Shown piece after piece: positions 26,613 through 34,467 of a stretch of DNA of 64,000 bases (within the stretch, counting starts at the first letter, position 1; the number at the start of each line of letters is the position of its first letter). The notes below the pieces were generated by a model, which saw only the letters and a list, made by a program, of their open reading frames with translations, had not been told where the DNA came from and ran no database searches. The stretch covers positions 1 through 64,000 of the forward strand of contig NZ_JAAALE010000015.1 in assembly GCF_009905735.1 (NCBI RefSeq), given 5' to 3'. The stretch comes from Porphyrobacter sp. SLTP. Lineage in GTDB: Bacteria > Pseudomonadota > Alphaproteobacteria > Sphingomonadales > Sphingomonadaceae. Position numbers and translations under genes: made by a program.

Positions 26613-27560
26613 TTAGTGGGCCTTGTCCGCGCCCACACCCAGCACTTTGTGCAGGACGAAGGCGATGATGCCTCCCAGCACCAGCCCGACCACTGCCGAC
26701 ATCGCGGCATAGGTGAGCCAGCCTGCCACGCCGCCCAGCGCTCCGGCAGCGGCTGCCACTGCGCCTTCTGCTCCGTGAATGACATCGTAGAGGCCGTGGA
26801 AGCCTACCTCATGCGTGCCATGGACGATGATTCCGCCCCCGACCCACAGCATTGCCACCGTCCCGATGATCGAAAGCGCAACCAGCAGCTTGGGCACGAA
26901 ACGCAGCAAGAAGTGACCGACACTTTGCCTCCACGCCTCGGCCTGCTTGGTCAGATAGAGGCCAACATCGTCAATCTTCACGATGATCGCGACCGCGCCG
27001 TAAACCGCCACGGTGACGATGATCGCCACCAGAGCAAGCGCAAGGCCCCGCTCCCACCAGCTGGGAAGTTCCAGCGCAGCCAGCGTGATCGCCATGATTT
27101 CGGCCGAGAGAATCAGATCGGTGCGGATGGCGCCGGCCACACGTTCATTCTCGAAGGCGACGGGGTCGGTGATCTCGTCCTCCAGAGTTTCCCCGTGCTT
27201 CCCGAAGCCGAGTTTCTCCATCACCTTCTCCGCGCCTTCGTAGCACAGGAAAGCCCCGCCCAGCATCAGCAGGTAGATGATCGCTTGCGGCAGGAATTCG
27301 GAGAGCAGCAATGCGCCCGGCAAGAGAAACAGCAGCTTGTTCTTCAGGCTGCCCTTGGTAATTTTCCAGATGATCGGCAATTCGCGTGCCGGGGAAAGGC
27401 CCGTGACATAGCTCGGCGTGACAGCCGCATCGTCAATCACCACGCCCGCGGTTTTGGAGCCCGCCTTGCCCGCAGCCAGAGCAATATCGTCAATCGAGGC
27501 GGACGCGGCGCGCGCGATGACCGCCACGTCGTCAAGCAAAGCGACCAAACCTGATGGCAC
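26613..27560 (-). CDS. DUF808 family inner membrane protein
   Basis: A 315-residue YedI/DUF808 membrane protein. The GTG at 27560 is chosen: it gives the family start (Met)PSGLVALLDDVAVIAR and has AGAGGAG seven bases upstream. An N-terminal conserved block (ASIDDIALAAGKAGSKTAGVVIDDAAVTP) is followed by about six to eight membrane helices, including LLFLLPGALLLSEFLPQAII and LALALVAIIVTVAVYGAVAI. Role not established. The GST gene follows directly. Confidence 0.88.
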   Translation of the reverse strand: MPSGLVALLDDVAVIARAASASIDDIALAAGKAGSKTAGVVIDDAAVTPSYVTGLSPARELPIIWKITKGSLKNKLLFLLPGALLLSEFLPQAIIYLLMLGGAFLCYEGAEKVMEKLGFGKHGETLEDEITDPVAFENERVAGAIRTDLILSAEIMAITLAALELPSWWERGLALALVAIIVTVAVYGAVAIIVKIDDVGLYLTKQAEAWRQSVGHFLLRFVPKLLVALSIIGTVAMLWVGGGIIVHGTHEVGFHGLYDVIHGAEGAVAAAAGALGGVAGWLTYAAMSAVVGLVLGGIIAFVLHKVLGVGADKAH

Positions 27561-27715
27561 GACAATCTCCTCTGTTGCGAATCGTTCAACCTGAACCGCT
27601 CGCCTGCCCGTCCAGTTCCCGCGCAGCAAGTCTTGCAATTGCGCCTGAAAGCTGTAAGGGCCGCCGCTTCGCATGGGAACCGCCCGGCGATTGTTTGAAG
27701 AAAGCCGGAGGGGCC

Positions 27716-27732
27716 CCGTTCTTGTCGAACGG
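27716..27732 (+). promoter_or_regulatory. Hairpin in the rpsF leader, possible S6:S18 binding element
   Basis: CCGTTC and GAACGG pair around a TTGTC loop about 40 bases before the rpsF start, next to a GCCGGAGGGGCCCC stretch. Many bacteria have an S6:S18-binding leader that represses this operon. The position fits, but the motif was not matched base by base, so the assignment is tentative. Confidence 0.25.
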
Positions 27733-27769
27733 ATAAGCCAGCGATCGGCATGGAGTGAAAGGACGCGAG

Positions 27770-28135
27770 ATGGCTCTGTACGAGCACGTCTTTCTCGCGC
27801 GTCAGGATCTGAGCCAGGCTCAGGTCGACGCGCTGGCAGCGCAAGCTACCGAAATCGTCGAGGCCGGTAACGGCAAGGTCACCAAGACCGAAACCTGGGG
27901 CCTGAAGTCGCTCGCCTACAAGATCGAGCGTAACCGCAAGGCGCATTTCGTGCTGCTCAACATCGACGCCCCCGGCTCGGTTGTGGCAGAACTCGAACGC
28001 CAGACCCGTATCAACGAAGACGTCATCCGCTACATGACCATCCGCGTGGAAGAGCACGAGGAAGGTCCCAGCGTGATGATGCGCAAGAACGAACGCGAGC
28101 GTAAGCGCCGCGAAACCCGTGAGGAGCGCGACTGA
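27770..28135 (+). CDS. rpsF: 30S ribosomal protein S6
   Basis: A 121-residue S6 that pairs with S18 on the platform of the small subunit. [20 protein letters not shown] and the [21 protein letters not shown] strand are diagnostic. The tail is basic and ends EERD rather than the Glu-Glu end that E. coli RimK extends; a rimK homologue lies 4 kb away. AAAGGA precedes ATG 27770. The stop overlaps rpsR (TGATG). First gene of rpsF-rpsR-rplI. Confidence 0.97.
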   Translation: MALYEHVFLARQDLSQAQVDALAAQATEIVEAGNGKVTKTETWGLKSLAYKIERNRKAHFVLLNIDAPGSVVAELERQTRINEDVIRYMTIRVEEHEEGPSVMMRKNERERKRRETREERD

Positions 28136-28359
28136 TGGCACGCCCGTTTTTCCGCCGCCGCAAGTCCTGCCCGTTCGCGGCCAAGGACGCCCCGAAGATC
28201 GATTACAAGGACGTGCGCCTGTTGCAGGGCTTCATGTCCGAGCGTGGCAAGATCGTGCCGTCGCGCATCACCGCCGTTTCGGCGAAGAAGCAGCGTGAAC
28301 TGGCTCAGGCGATCAAGCGCGCCCGTCAGATCGGCCTGCTTCCCTTCATCGTGAAGTAA
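28135..28359 (+). CDS. rpsR: 30S ribosomal protein S18
   Basis: A 74-residue S18, the binding partner of S6. [13 protein letters not shown] at the start and the basic [13 protein letters not shown] end are typical. Its start overlaps the rpsF stop. A site of the form AGAGGAG lies in the 14-base gap before rplI. Confidence 0.97.
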   Translation: MARPFFRRRKSCPFAAKDAPKIDYKDVRLLQGFMSERGKIVPSRITAVSAKKQRELAQAIKRARQIGLLPFIVK

Positions 28360-28373
28360 GAGGAGAAGAGACA

Positions 28374-28979
28374 ATGGATATCATTCTCCTTGAGCGCATC
28401 GAAAAGCTCGGCTCGATCGGTGACGTTGTCACCGTGAAGGACGGCTATGCGCGCAACTTCCTGCTGCCGCAGAAGAAGGCCCTTCGTGCCAACGACGCCA
28501 ACCGCAAGGTGTTCGAAGCCAACCGTGAGCGGCTGGTTACCGAGAACGCCGAACGCCGTGCCGCTGCTGAAGCGCAGGGCGAAAAGGTGGCAGGCGCAGA
28601 AGTGGTGCTTATCCGCGCTGCTTCGAATGCTGGCCAGCTTTATGGTTCGGTGAGCGTGCGTGACATCGTCGCCGGTCTTGCCGATCAGGGCCACGACGTT
28701 GACAAGCGCATGGTCATCCTTGGCGCGCCGATCAAGAACATCGGCATGCATAACGTGACCGTTGCCCTGCACCCGGAAGTGCGCGTCACCGTGAAGGCCA
28801 ACGTGGCCCGTTCGGACGACGAAGCCAAGCTGCAGAGCGAAGGCGTCGACGTGCTCGCCGCGATGTTCGAAGACGAACAGCGTGAAATCGAAGAACAGGC
28901 CGATGCCACTCGCATCGACACCAACCTCGAGCCCGGCGAGATCCCGGCCGAGCTGTTCGACGGCGACGACGAAGACTGA
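28374..28979 (+). CDS. rplI: 50S ribosomal protein L9 with acidic C-terminal extension
   Basis: A 201-residue L9. The N-terminal RNA-binding domain ([19 protein letters not shown], then [16 protein letters not shown]) and the connecting helix are standard. The C-terminal domain is followed by about 45 extra residues rich in Asp and Glu, ending FDGDDED, beyond the roughly 150 residues of E. coli L9. Similar tails occur in other alphaproteobacteria. Last gene of the operon, followed by a clear terminator. Confidence 0.97.
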   Translation: MDIILLERIEKLGSIGDVVTVKDGYARNFLLPQKKALRANDANRKVFEANRERLVTENAERRAAAEAQGEKVAGAEVVLIRAASNAGQLYGSVSVRDIVAGLADQGHDVDKRMVILGAPIKNIGMHNVTVALHPEVRVTVKANVARSDDEAKLQSEGVDVLAAMFEDEQREIEEQADATRIDTNLEPGEIPAELFDGDDED

Positions 28980-29016
28980 CACGCGCGGCCTTTCCGGCCC
29001 ACATGATGCAAAGAAC

Positions 29017-29047
29017 GGGCGCGGGGATCGGCATGATCCCCGCGCCC
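29017..29047 (+). terminator. Rho-independent terminator of rpsF-rpsR-rplI
   Basis: A perfect 13-bp stem (29017-29029 with 29035-29047, GGGCGCGGGGATC) with a 5-base loop, followed by TTCTTGT. It lies 38 bases after the rplI stop and before the AMP nucleosidase gene. Confidence 0.9.
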
Positions 29048-29122
29048 TTCTTGTAAACAGACCATGTCTCAAGCAAAGGTTCTGTCGCACAACGATAACA
29101 AGAAAGGAGCAGAACAACTGCC

Positions 29123-30559
29123 ATGATCGACATTCCGACCATCCTCACCCAGTTGCAGCAGCATTATGACGAAGCGGTCCGCTGCTTGCGCGATGATGTG
29201 ATCGCTTTCGGGCGCGACGGCACCTTGCCGGCCCCGTCGAAGCGCACTGACGGCAGCTATGCCTATCCCCAGATCACCTTGCGCTATGCCGGGGTCGGCG
29301 CCCAGCGCGATCGCAGCCGCGCATTCGGGCGGTTGGAGATGCCGGGGACCTATTCCACCACCGTCACCCGGCCTGACCGCTTTGCCGAATACCTGACCGA
29401 ACAGCTCCAGCTGATTGCGGCCGAATACGAGATCGAGGTCACGGTCGAACGCTCGCGTCAGGAAATTCCCTTCCCCTACGTGCTCGATGGCGAGGCTGGT
29501 GCCGCGATGGTCGGCATCGCGGCGCAGGATATTGCCGCGCATTTCCCTTCGACCGATCTGGCCCTGATCGGCGACGAGCTGGCCGACGGGATCGAGTTCG
29601 ATGGCGATCACGATATGCCGCTGTCGCTGTTCGATGGTCTGCGCACCGATTATTCACTTGCGCGGCTCAAGCATTATACGGGCAGCGAAGTCAGCGACTT
29701 TCAGGACTTCATCCTGTTCACCAACTATCACCGCTATGTCGATGAGTTCGTCAATTGGGGTGCGCAGCAGATCGGTCAGGACGGCTATGTCGCGCTGACC
29801 GGGGCGGCTGGCCTCGACATCCGGGTGGCGACGCCGCACGCGCAGGATCAGCTCAACGACACCGCCTGGCGCAAGCACCAGATGCCCGCCTATCACCTGA
29901 TCCGCGAAGACGGTCGCGGGATCACGCTCGTGAATATCGGCGTCGGCCCGTCCAACGCCAAGACGATCTGCGATCACCTCGCGGTGCTGCGTCCGCACGC
30001 ATGGATGATGATTGGCCACTGCGGCGGGCTTCGCTCGACGCAGAAGATCGGCGATTTCGTTCTGGCTCACGCTTACCTGCGCGACGATCATGTGCTCGAT
30101 CCGGTGCTCCCACCCGAAGTGCCGATCCCGCCGATTGCCGAAGTGCAGCAGGCCATGGCAGCGGCCGCTGAAAGCGTGGCGGGTGTGCAGGGCGCGAATC
30201 TCAAGCAGCGGATGCGCACCGGCACGGTCGTCACCACCGATGATCGCAACTGGGAACTGCGTTACTCCTCCTCGGCCAAGCGCTTCTCGCAAAGCCGCGC
30301 GATTGCGATCGACATGGAGAGCGCCACCATCGCCACGCAGGGTTACCGCTTCCGGGTGCCCTACGGGACGCTGCTCTGCGTCTCGGACAAGCCACTGCAT
30401 GGCGAGATCAAGCTGCCCGGTCAGGCCAACAAGTTCTACGAGGAAGCCATCGCGGCCCACTTGCAGATCGGGATCGTCGCCTGCGCGATGCTCCGCGATG
30501 AAGGCGATCGGCTCCATAGCCGCAAGCTGCGCGCCTTCAACGAACCGCCGTTCCGTTAA
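29123..30559 (+). CDS. amn: AMP nucleosidase
   Basis: A 478-residue cytoplasmic enzyme splitting AMP into adenine and ribose-5-phosphate, matching the usual Amn length. The N-terminal Amn-specific domain covers about 1-190. The C-terminal domain is nucleoside-phosphorylase-like, with NIGVGPSNAKTICDHLAVLRP, GHCGGLRSTQKIGDFVL and AIDMESATIATQGYRFRVPYG; the Met-Glu-Ser segment lines the ribose pocket. GAAAGGAG lies just upstream of the ATG. It is separated from rplI by a terminator, so it has its own promoter. Confidence 0.95.
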   Translation: MIDIPTILTQLQQHYDEAVRCLRDDVIAFGRDGTLPAPSKRTDGSYAYPQITLRYAGVGAQRDRSRAFGRLEMPGTYSTTVTRPDRFAEYLTEQLQLIAAEYEIEVTVERSRQEIPFPYVLDGEAGAAMVGIAAQDIAAHFPSTDLALIGDELADGIEFDGDHDMPLSLFDGLRTDYSLARLKHYTGSEVSDFQDFILFTNYHRYVDEFVNWGAQQIGQDGYVALTGAAGLDIRVATPHAQDQLNDTAWRKHQMPAYHLIREDGRGITLVNIGVGPSNAKTICDHLAVLRPHAWMMIGHCGGLRSTQKIGDFVLAHAYLRDDHVLDPVLPPEVPIPPIAEVQQAMAAAAESVAGVQGANLKQRMRTGTVVTTDDRNWELRYSSSAKRFSQSRAIAIDMESATIATQGYRFRVPYGTLLCVSDKPLHGEIKLPGQANKFYEEAIAAHLQIGIVACAMLRDEGDRLHSRKLRAFNEPPFR

Positions 30560-30570
30560 AGAGGCACCGG

Positions 30571-30597
30571 GCCGCCGTTCCGCAAAGGAGCGGCGGC
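30571..30597. terminator. Hairpin between convergent genes, possible bidirectional terminator
   Basis: GCCGCCGTTCC pairs with GGAGCGGCGGC (one G-T pair) around GCAAA. It sits between the amn stop and the stop of the convergent gene at 30611. No T-run follows on either strand, so termination would be weak or rho-assisted. Confidence 0.45.
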
Positions 30598-30610
30598 TCG
30601 CTGCTCTCGC

Positions 30611-31099
30611 CTACAGTTCGTCCCCGCCGCCAGTCAGTTCGATTTCCTTGTTATCAGCGGATTCGGCCGCAATCTTGGCCAGCGTGGCAAGCTCGGTCGA
30701 GGTCAGGCTTTCAGGCACCTTGATCACGAAATAGAGCACGTTGCCCCGGATTTCCCAGCTGCCGACCTTGTTGGTGCTCGAATCCTCCAAGAGTACGAGC
30801 GCCTTGCTGCCGGTGACCTTATCCTCCTCGATCCGGGCTGCTGGCGCGAAGATTTCGCGGATCGTCATGCCGCTCACGGTCTGCGTGGCGCCAGAGACGA
30901 ACACGATCTGGGTGCGCCCTTCTTCGGTGTAATCGAACAACAGCTTGTAATCGCCGTCCTTGTCGACCTCGTACTTGAGTCCCTCCTTGTCGAGGCGCGT
31001 CGCCACGCTCCGGTCCTGTGCTGCAGCAGGGACCGCGGATACGAGCGCAAGTCCGGTCAATGCCAAGGCCGACAATGACGGGCGGTAACGTGTGGTCAT
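30611..31099 (-). CDS. Exported YbjN-domain-like protein
   Basis: A 162-residue protein with a clear signal peptide (SLSALALTGLALVSAVPAAAQ, cut after about residue 28). The mature part (LDKEGLKYEVDKDGDYKLLFDY, and a helical end ELATLAKIAAESADN) resembles YbjN-type sensory/chaperone-like alpha-beta domains. Several such exported small proteins are found in sphingomonads; function is not established. Convergent with amn. Confidence 0.75.
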   Translation of the reverse strand: MTTRYRPSLSALALTGLALVSAVPAAAQDRSVATRLDKEGLKYEVDKDGDYKLLFDYTEEGRTQIVFVSGATQTVSGMTIREIFAPAARIEEDKVTGSKALVLLEDSSTNKVGSWEIRGNVLYFVIKVPESLTSTELATLAKIAAESADNKEIELTGGGDEL

Positions 31100-31281
31100 G
31101 CAAATTCTCTCCCTCAGGCATGCAGCGATCCCACTCCCCGATAGCGGGTTTGCGGCGGCAGGGCTTGGACCAAATGGTCAGTTGTAAGACGAAATCGGCA
31201 TTGCATAGGTGCGCGTCGCCAAGGTGACGGGCCGGGAGGCTTCAGCTAGCCTTGGGCGATCAGAACTTGCGGAGAGCCCCC

Positions 31282-32049
31282 ATGACCAGCCCCAGTCTGT
31301 CGCGATCAATTGCGGGACGCGTTGCGATTGTCACGGGCGCTGCCAGCGGCATGGGGCGCGCAACGGCGCGGCTGTTTGCCGCCGAAGGGGCGCATGTCGC
31401 AGTGGTTGATCTCGACTTGGCGGCCAGCGCTGCGGTGGCGGCAGAGTGCGGTCCTGCCGCACGTCCCTACGCGCTCGATGTGGCGGATGGCAACGCTATC
31501 ACCCGCACGGTCGCGCAGATTGCAGCGGACTTTGGCCGGATCGACATTCTGGTGAACAATGCCGGGGTATCGAGCTTCTGCGCGCTGGATGATCCCGCTT
31601 ACGAGGACATCTGGGCCACCGCGCTGGCTGTGATGCTGACCGCGCATCAGCGGATGGTCCGCGCCGCCTTGCCGTGGTTGCGCCAGAGCGACGCTGCCCG
31701 GATCGTCAACATCGCCTCCACCGAAGGCCTCGGCGCGACCCCCGGTGATACGCCCTATGTCGCGGCCAAGACCGGCGTGATCGGGCTGACGCGGGGCTTG
31801 GCGGTCGATCTCGGCCCGGAAGGCATCACGGTCAACTGTATCTGCCCCGGCCCGATCCGCACCGCGATGACTGATGCTGTCGCCGAGGAGCACAAGGTGA
31901 TCTTCGCGAAACGCCGCACCGCACTCCGCCGCTATGGCGAGCCGGAGGAAGTCGCGCATATGACGCTGTCCCTCGTACTCCCGGCGGCAAGCTACATCAC
32001 CGGGGTCGCGATCCCCGTTGATGGCGGACTGATGGCGCGTAACGCCTGA
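31282..32049 (+). CDS. Short-chain dehydrogenase/reductase
   Basis: A 255-residue classical SDR: TGAASGMG cofactor loop, DLD at the end of strand 2 (suggesting NAD preference), NNAG, catalytic Ser in NIASTEG, and Tyr-x3-Lys in YVAAK. The C-terminal YITGVAIPVDGGLMA is typical. The ATG at 31282 has GGAGAG just upstream. Substrate unknown. It ends 8 bases before the stop of the convergent rimK. Confidence 0.92.
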   Translation: MTSPSLSRSIAGRVAIVTGAASGMGRATARLFAAEGAHVAVVDLDLAASAAVAAECGPAARPYALDVADGNAITRTVAQIAADFGRIDILVNNAGVSSFCALDDPAYEDIWATALAVMLTAHQRMVRAALPWLRQSDAARIVNIASTEGLGATPGDTPYVAAKTGVIGLTRGLAVDLGPEGITVNCICPGPIRTAMTDAVAEEHKVIFAKRRTALRRYGEPEEVAHMTLSLVLPAASYITGVAIPVDGGLMARNA

Positions 32050-32056
32050 TCGAGCG

Positions 32057-32962
32057 CTAACCCCGCCCCTTGGTCTTCGTCGCCCCGCCTTTGGCGTTGG
32101 CGGCGATGAAATCGATGATCTGACCGGCGATGTCCTTGCCCGTCGCGCTTTCGATCCCTTCGAGGCCGGGGGACGAATTGACCTCCATGATCACCGGGCC
32201 GTGATTGCTGCGCAGCATATCGACCCCGCAGACGTTCAGCCCCATGCGCTTGGCTGCGCGCACCGCGGTCGAGCGTTCTTCGGGCGTGATCTTGATGACG
32301 TCTGCGCTGCCGCCGCGGTGGAGGTTGGAGCGGAACTCGTCTGGCGCGCCGGTGCGCTTCATCGCCGCGACCACCTTGCCGCCCACCACCAGCGCTCGGA
32401 TATCGGTGCCGCCGGCTTCCTTGATGAACTCCTGCACCAGAATGTTGACGTTGGCCCCGCGAAACGCCTCGATCACGGACTTCGCGCTGCTCATTGTTTC
32501 GGCGAGCACCACGCCGATGCCTTGGGTGCCTTCGATCAGCTTGATTACCACCGGCGGACCATTGACCGCCTTGATGATCTCCTCGGCCTGCTTGGGATCA
32601 TTGGCATAGGCGGTGAGCGGCAGGCCCAAGCCGTGCTTGGCGAGGATCTGCAAACTGCGCAGCTTGTCCCGGCTACGGCCAATCGCCACGCTTTCGTTGA
32701 GCGACCAGATGCCGCGCATCTCGAACTGTCGCAGGATCGCGAGACCGTAGTTCGTGATCGAGGCCCCGATGCGCGGGATGACCGCATCATAGGCCGGGAT
32801 CGGGGCGCCGTTGTAATAGACCTCGGGCCGGTGGCTGGCGATGTGCACCGTGCAGCGCAGGGTGTTGAGAATATCGAGCGTGTGGCCGCGCGCCTCGGCG
32901 GCCTGCTTGAGCCGCTGGTGCGAATAGAGGTTGGCGTTGCGCGCCAGCATCGCGATTTTCAT
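32057..32962 (-). CDS. rimK: RimK-type ATP-grasp glutamate ligase
   Basis: A 301-residue ATP-grasp ligase of the RimK family, which adds Glu residues to the C-terminus of ribosomal protein S6. The family start is [38 protein letters not shown] is the ATP-binding loop region, [15 protein letters not shown] follows, and [15 protein letters not shown] holds the metal ligands. It is the last gene of a four-gene operon and follows a RimB-like protease by 24 bases. Nearby S6 ends in Arg-Asp, so the local substrate may differ from the E. coli pattern. Confidence 0.95.
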   Translation of the reverse strand: MKIAMLARNANLYSHQRLKQAAEARGHTLDILNTLRCTVHIASHRPEVYYNGAPIPAYDAVIPRIGASITNYGLAILRQFEMRGIWSLNESVAIGRSRDKLRSLQILAKHGLGLPLTAYANDPKQAEEIIKAVNGPPVVIKLIEGTQGIGVVLAETMSSAKSVIEAFRGANVNILVQEFIKEAGGTDIRALVVGGKVVAAMKRTGAPDEFRSNLHRGGSADVIKITPEERSTAVRAAKRMGLNVCGVDMLRSNHGPVIMEVNSSPGLEGIESATGKDIAGQIIDFIAANAKGGATKTKGRG

Positions 32963-32986
32963 GAAGTACCTTTCGTGTCCGGCGAC

Positions 32987-33454
32987 TTAGCGGCGGATGC
33001 GCCCCATATGCGCTATCGCAGGTGATTGCAGCCACGAATGACCGCTATCCACCACCATCCGCCGCCGGAGCGCGGTGCGCCCGATCAGCATCGGGAATTG
33101 CATCTGGGACCGATTCGCCAGACTGATCTCCGCCCGGAAGGTGAGATTACCGATGGTCAGCGGCGACTTTATGACAAAGCGGGTCTGCTGGTCGCCATTG
33201 CTGCTGGTGATCCCCCGCAGATCAACATTCACCGCCTCGCAGACATGCCGCGTCCCGTCCCAGTCGACGGCAAAGCGCACAAACCGCTCGCCATCCCTCA
33301 CGAAGTCTTCGAGCACATGGCCGTGGAGCGACGACGTGCGTGCGCCAGTGTCGATCTTCGCTGGGATGCCCGCAAGCCCAAGCTCGGGCAGGCTGACCAG
33401 TTCGCGCCAGCCAACGACCAACAGGGGCTTGGGCAGAGGCTTGGGACCCTTCAA
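32987..33454 (-). CDS. rimB: RimK-associated retropepsin-like protease (RimB type)
   Basis: About 155 residues if the TTG at 33454 is used; that start overlaps the previous stop (TTGA). A TTG at 33421 is the other candidate. The core VVGWRELVSLPELG then AKIDTGARTSSLHG carries a DTGA aspartyl-protease-like motif (Asp35), and FPMLIGRTALRRRMVVD follows near the end. These proteins pair with RimK; in Pseudomonas RimB modulates RimK-made S6 modification. They were earlier annotated as ATP-dependent zinc proteases. The gene order supports that pairing. Confidence 0.85.
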   Translation of the reverse strand: MKGPKPLPKPLLVVGWRELVSLPELGLAGIPAKIDTGARTSSLHGHVLEDFVRDGERFVRFAVDWDGTRHVCEAVNVDLRGITSSNGDQQTRFVIKSPLTIGNLTFRAEISLANRSQMQFPMLIGRTALRRRMVVDSGHSWLQSPAIAHMGRIRR

Positions 33455-34467
33455 GGCAGGATCGCCATCCCGTCCCCGCCCTCGCCCACTTTCAAGCGGC
33501 GCAGGACTTTGCCGCTGGCGTAATCGACCTCGGCGACAGTGTCGCTGGCGGTTTCGGCCACATAGACTTTTGAGCCGTCGTCGGACCACAGGATCGTCAC
33601 CTGAAAGCGCTGCTGCGCCTCGGCAGGGCTGGAAACGGGAATCGTGCGGATCACCTTGGCGGTTGCCGTATCGATCACGCTCAGGCTGCCGTCCTGAAGA
33701 TCGGAGGTCACCGCGACATCGCCTTGCGGGCGAACCGCAATGCGCAGCGGGAATCGGCCTGTGGCGACCGTTTCGCGCACTTCCATCGTCTGCGGATCGA
33801 GCGCGAAGGCCTGGTTGGAACCTCTCGCCGAAACCCACAAAGTCTTGCCATCGGGGCTAAGGGCGATGCCCTCGGGCTCCTCACCCACCGTGACAGACAG
33901 CGGTGCGCGGCGTGTGCGCAGGTCAATGCGCGTGACCGTTCGCGAACCGAGGTCGGTGGTCCATGCCGTGCGCTCGTCCGGGCTGACGGCGAGCATGTGG
34001 CTGCCCTGCTGCCCGGTCGCAAATTCGAAGGTGACAGTCGCCCCGGTCAGCGGGCCGACAATCTGGAAGATCGAACGGCGTCCCTCGGCCGTCGCATAGA
34101 TATTGCCGTTTTCGTGCCAGACGATCCCGTGCGGCCGCGCATTGTCACCGAGGTTGATGCTCATGACCCGCTCAAGCGTGTCGGTGCGGAACACGTCCAC
34201 GCTCGTCCCGCCATAGCAGGCGAGCGCGACATGCTGCCCATCGGGCGATGTGGCGAGTTCGTGCGGGTTGGTGCAGCTTGGCAGTCGCAGCACCTCCTCG
34301 CCGGTGGCCAGATCGACCTTGGACAGCGTGTTGCCGCGCTTGGCCGCGACGAACAGGGTGGGCGGCATGGCAGCCGCCCCTGCACCCTCAACCTCGGCAA
34401 CCGGCGCACAGGCAGCAAGCGCCACCAGTGCCGCCGCCCCGGCGAGTGATCCACCCCCGCGCCGCAT
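33451..34467 (-). CDS. YVTN beta-propeller lipoprotein
   Basis: A 338-residue lipoprotein: the signal peptide ends in LVALAAC, with the lipidated Cys at about residue 20. The rest is a seven-bladed-type propeller of YVTN repeats (LFVAAKRGNTLSKVDLATGE, VALACYGGTSVDVF, LWVSARGSNQAFALDP, VYVAETASDTVAEVDYASG). Such propellers bind partners or small ligands in the periplasm; no active site is evident. The ATG at 34467 shares bases with the peptidase stop (TGATG), and its own stop overlaps the rimB start. Confidence 0.88.
   Translation of the reverse strand: MRRGGGSLAGAAALVALAACAPVAEVEGAGAAAMPPTLFVAAKRGNTLSKVDLATGEEVLRLPSCTNPHELATSPDGQHVALACYGGTSVDVFRTDTLERVMSINLGDNARPHGIVWHENGNIYATAEGRRSIFQIVGPLTGATVTFEFATGQQGSHMLAVSPDERTAWTTDLGSRTVTRIDLRTRRAPLSVTVGEEPEGIALSPDGKTLWVSARGSNQAFALDPQTMEVRETVATGRFPLRIAVRPQGDVAVTSDLQDGSLSVIDTATAKVIRTIPVSSPAEAQQRFQVTILWSDDGSKVYVAETASDTVAEVDYASGKVLRRLKVGEGGDGMAILP

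Noticed and set aside
26603-26785. 61-codon extension of the GST
   Set aside because: It overlaps the C-terminal coding part of DUF808 in another frame and is not GST-like.
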